A stretch of DNA of 44,630 bases from CAYFVR01 sp046541515 (GTDB taxonomy: Bacteria > Desulfobacterota > Desulfobacteria > Desulfobacterales > Desulfococcaceae). The translations under genes were made by a program, and so were the position numbers. The stretch covers positions 1 through 44,630 of the forward strand of contig JBKHDD010000022.1 of NCBI GenBank assembly GCA_046541515.1. Direction: 5' to 3'. The notes below the pieces were generated by a model. That model saw nothing but the letters and a program-made list of their open reading frames with translations, made no database searches and had not been told where the DNA came from. Of this stretch, positions 42,803 to 44,630 are shown piece after piece. Each line of letters opens with the position of its first letter. The first letter of the stretch is position 1.

Positions 42803-43273
42803 TCAGTCGCCAACTTCCGCTTCGGATGGAGTGAAATCGTCCGAAGCCATGTGCGCCTGGATCAGTTCGTAGTAGCCCGGCATGAGCGCATCCAGTCTTC
42901 GTTTTCCCGCCTCGGTAAGTTGAAAAAGACGGGATCGGGCGTCGGAGGGGTGGGGGAGGGGGGTCAGAAGCCCCTCCCCCACCATTGCCTTGATGGTGTT
43001 GGAGACCACCGGCTTGGAAATGTCCAATTGATGGACCAGCTCGGTGGCGGTCAGACCCGCTTTTCCCGGTTCCCGGTCGATTAAAATCAAAATCAGGAAT
43101 CGCGTTTGCGAGAGTCCATGGTCCCCGAAATAGGATTCCAACTTTCGGAGAAGGAGGCTGGCGGAGCGGAGCATGGAAAGGGCCTCCGCGACAACCTCCA
43201 CATCCATCATTGGAAACCGGTTCGCGTAGGATTCCAGGATTTCCCGGGTCGGCAGGGTCTTGAGGAAAAACAA
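42803..43273 (-). CDS. MarR-family transcriptional regulator
   Basis: 156 residues if it starts at TTG 43273. That codon lies seven bases after GGAGG, which is formed by the last codons of the isochorismatase gene. Upstream in-frame ATGs would overlap that gene; ATG 43210 is an alternative without SD. The winged helix is clear: FLILILIDREP, LTATELVHQLDISKPVVSNTIK recognition helix region, then LPHPSDARSRLFQLTEAGKR forming the wing. MarR dimers bind palindromes and release on small phenolic or similar ligands. Probably represses its own operon through the palindrome at 44307-44317. Its 3' end is one base from the convergent synthetase stop. Confidence 0.87.
   Translation of the reverse strand: MFFLKTLPTREILESYANRFPMMDVEVVAEALSMLRSASLLLRKLESYFGDHGLSQTRFLILILIDREPGKAGLTATELVHQLDISKPVVSNTIKAMVGEGLLTPLPHPSDARSRLFQLTEAGKRRLDALMPGYYELIQAHMASDDFTPSEAEVGD
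42949..42983. repeat. 13-bp perfect G/C-rich stem inside the MarR gene
   Basis: GGTGGGGGAGGGG (42949-42961) and CCCCTCCCCCACC (42971-42983) are exactly complementary around a nine-base loop. The plus strand also has consecutive G runs able to form a quadruplex. It encodes part of the DNA-binding wing region, so it lies in translated sequence. Confidence 0.7.
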
Positions 43274-43274
43274 A

Positions 43275-44276
43275 TTATCCTCCCAGCTTCTCCAGCAGTT
43301 TTTGGGTCCCCATCGGCTTGCCGAAATGGTGGACCACATGTTTGTCAAAATAGGTCCGCTGTTCGGGGACGAAAACGCCTGATGCGTCCGAAGGCACGAT
43401 TACATTGTATCCCAGATCGTGGGCTTCGCGCAGGCTGGATTCCACGCAGACATGCAGGGCGAAGCCTAGAAGCACCAGGGTATCCACGCCGGCGTTGCGC
43501 AGGTAAGGGTCCAACGTCGAATTCTTCAGGACGCTCGCCCCCGAGCGACCTTGGACCACATATTCATCCGGACCCGGCAAAAAGGGCGGAACAAATTCAG
43601 CGCCGTCTCCGGTCCAGGTTCCGGCCTTGGGGATTGCGCCTCGTAGACCGGCGACTCCCTGGCCTCGATTGAACAGCATATAGTCCGGATCGTTCCGCAT
43701 GTCCAACCCGGCATGAACGACCCGCCAACCGTTTTTCCGGGCAACGGTCAGTATCCGCCGGGCGTGATTGACGGCGTTCAGAAAGTCGGCCTCGTCCTCA
43801 ATAAGCAATTCCCGCAGGATTCCATCCGGCTGAAGCCATTCCTTCTGAAATTCGATAAACACAATGGCGGTTCTTCTCTTGTCCAGTTGCATAGGCTCTC
43901 CTTCGTGAGTGATTCCTTCGGCCGGTCCTGACCCAGTCGGAGAATGGGCATCGGAAACCCGTCCGATCCCTTCTCCGTCAGGGGCCGTTCGGACTTCCTT
44001 CAGATCCGAGATTTCCGCAGCTTCCGCCGCCGGGATTCCGCTTCTCGCGAAGCTGGAAAGATGAAAATCGGAAATCGCAGCCGCCAGCGCCCGAAAGGGA
44101 CGTTTCCCCAACGCCGCCCTCTGATAAGGAGTCTCCCCTTCCCGTTCGGAAAGAATCCTTTCCATCTCGGTCACCATCAGTATGCTGGAAACCACCATAG
44201 CGAAAATCGCGATGAATCCGGCGAGCCAGCCGAGGACCATGGGTATCCGTTGAATAAAAGAATGCGAGTGTTTCAT
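43275..44276 (-). CDS. Isochorismatase-family cysteine hydrolase with in-frame N-terminal membrane segment
   Basis: 333 residues from ATG 44276 (SD AAAGGAGG). Residues 1-128 hold one strong hydrophobic span (VLGWLAGFIAIFAMVVSSIL, about 14-33) and a disordered-looking linker. From residue 129 (an ATG at 43892 with its own SD AAGGAG) comes a complete 205-residue isochorismatase-like domain. In domain numbering the Asp of the D-K-C triad is Glu14 (VFIEFQKEW, as in a known subfamily), the Lys position is Arg116 (QGRSG), and the Cys is intact at 149 (ALHVCVESSLREAHDLGYN). The domain alone is a normal-length hydrolase. Either a membrane-anchored fusion is made, or a small membrane-protein gene has lost its stop and merged. 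It is co-transcribed with the MarR gene. The substrate is unknown. Confidence 0.7.
   Translation of the reverse strand: MKHSHSFIQRIPMVLGWLAGFIAIFAMVVSSILMVTEMERILSEREGETPYQRAALGKRPFRALAAAISDFHLSSFARSGIPAAEAAEISDLKEVRTAPDGEGIGRVSDAHSPTGSGPAEGITHEGEPMQLDKRRTAIVFIEFQKEWLQPDGILRELLIEDEADFLNAVNHARRILTVARKNGWRVVHAGLDMRNDPDYMLFNRGQGVAGLRGAIPKAGTWTGDGAEFVPPFLPGPDEYVVQGRSGASVLKNSTLDPYLRNAGVDTLVLLGFALHVCVESSLREAHDLGYNVIVPSDASGVFVPEQRTYFDKHVVHHFGKPMGTQKLLEKLGG
43890..43906 (-). promoter_or_regulatory. Internal ribosome-binding site and start of the isochorismatase domain
   Basis: On the minus strand AAGGAG is followed by GCCT and ATG (43892-43890). This initiates exactly at the natural beginning of the hydrolase domain (MQLDKRRTAIVF). 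It would yield a soluble 205-residue form in addition to, or instead of, the long one. Confidence 0.55.
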
Positions 44277-44288
44277 GACGCCTCCTTT

Positions 44289-44334
44289 GGTTAGCGGGAT
44301 AACTTTATGGTTACCATGCTAACTTTATTGTCAA
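44289..44334 (-). promoter_or_regulatory. Promoter and MarR operator of the isochorismatase-marR operon
   Basis: On the minus strand an exact TTGACA (44334-44329) precedes the palindrome ATGGTTACCAT (44307-44317, written on the plus strand). Flanking GTTAGC (44290-44295) and GCTAAC (44318-44323) form a second inverted repeat centred on the same place. TAACTTTAT repeats directly at 44300-44308 and 44320-44328, 20 bases apart. The palindrome lies in the -35 to -10 spacer, where bound MarR would block polymerase. Confidence 0.6.
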
Positions 44335-44630
44335 GCCTTTTTTGAAATTTTATTTTAACACGTTGAATTATTTTCAAATTTAAAGAAATGGACTCGGGGC
44401 TTTTGTTGGGTTCCCGGCCCACGGGCCGGTGGGTTAAGAAGATTTCCAAAGCGGAAATGATGGCCCGCGTCATCTTCGGCACACTTTGACCTTTTAGCAG
44501 GTTAGAAATATAACGGTTTTAACGCCCAAGGCGGTCTCCGCCATTTGGATTCCGAGACGGAAAAGCAGGATGGGATTATACCGTACCCATGCACAAATGA
44601 GACATTCAATTTTGGTTTGCCTTGAATTCC
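44335..44630. other. AT-rich right edge with small hairpins, no gene
   Basis: No credible coding frame. CCGGCCC (44414-44420) pairs with GGGCCGG (44423-44429), and GGCGG/CCGCC form a small stem near 44532-44544. Neither has a T-run that would make a convincing terminator. The AT-rich stretch 44335-44390 may be an UP-type element of the promoter. Nothing else was identified. Confidence 0.4.

Noticed and set aside
44291..44482. 63-codon minus-strand frame upstream of the isochorismatase gene
   Set aside because: It lies over the promoter and operator, has no ribosome-binding site and no recognisable features.
44560..44630. Insertion-sequence end at the right border
   Set aside because: The last bases looked vaguely like a transposon terminus, but no inverted-repeat partner or transposase is in the window.
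1..44630. CRISPR arrays, tRNA or rRNA genes
   Set aside because: No regularly spaced repeats, tRNA-like cloverleaf with a CCA-type end, or rRNA conserved stretch was seen on either strand.

Overview
The window is a GC-rich Gram-negative chromosome segment. The outer-membrane barrel protein, OmpA lipoprotein, LspA and periplasmic proteins show a double membrane. A Desulfobacterota (former Deltaproteobacteria) origin is the best guess. It rests on a chemoreceptor with no clear HAMP domain, an unusually long HolA, a Gly-rich CFI-type C-terminus and the mixture of acyl-CoA genes. This is inference; no rRNA or tRNA gene is present to settle it.

Left edge (1-1.3 kb): a decayed accessory patch. It holds the tail of a type I restriction methyltransferase (HsdM) and a frameshifted XRE antitoxin, bounded by two similar terminator-like hairpins. 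Next (1.4-8.2 kb) is a three-gene plus-strand operon for a surface system: a TPR/beta-barrel outer-membrane protein of Slam-like layout, a FecR-domain periplasmic protein, and a 1418-residue secreted multidomain protein (Calx-beta-like, InlB-like repeats, four PKD-like domains, Cys-containing glycine-rich tail). Its leader can fold into a stem followed by a terminator-like hairpin.

8.3-13.5 kb, minus strand: a UgpABCE-like carbohydrate/glycerol-3-phosphate ABC transporter under a DeoR/GlpR-type repressor. Three identical TTCAAATGAA half-palindromes lie upstream of the repressor. 13.7-18.1 kb: tRNA and 23S rRNA methyltransferases (TrmO, RlmD), an alpha/beta hydrolase, an OmpA-like lipoprotein and a TVP38-type membrane protein. 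18.1-25.2 kb: a housekeeping block on the minus strand (pyk, holA, lspA, a MaoC-type hydratase, ileS). 25.5-33.0 kb: universal stress protein, SlyD/FKBP-like protein with a Cys/His tail, PtsN-like EIIA, exported isoaspartyl methyltransferase, a spermidine-synthase-like membrane protein, a chemoreceptor and a hotdog thioesterase.

33.2-36.2 kb is accessory: an MscS channel gene broken by a frameshift and an amber codon, a TumE-like toxin-antitoxin pair in locally AT-richer DNA with a palindrome at the antitoxin start, and an unrecognised protein with a faint jacalin-like pattern. 36.3-42.8 kb is a fatty-acyl-CoA block: long-chain acyl-CoA ligase, a FadJ-like fusion whose dehydrogenase half has lost its catalytic His, and an ADP-forming acyl-CoA synthetase. 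The right end (42.8-44.3 kb) is a MarR-controlled operon. In it an isochorismatase-family domain is joined in frame to an N-terminal membrane segment, and both potential starts have good ribosome-binding sites.

Most suitable for follow-up: the surface-protein operon with its leader, the DeoR operator cluster, the TumE-like module, the FadJ-like protein with substituted active-site residues, and the isochorismatase fusion.
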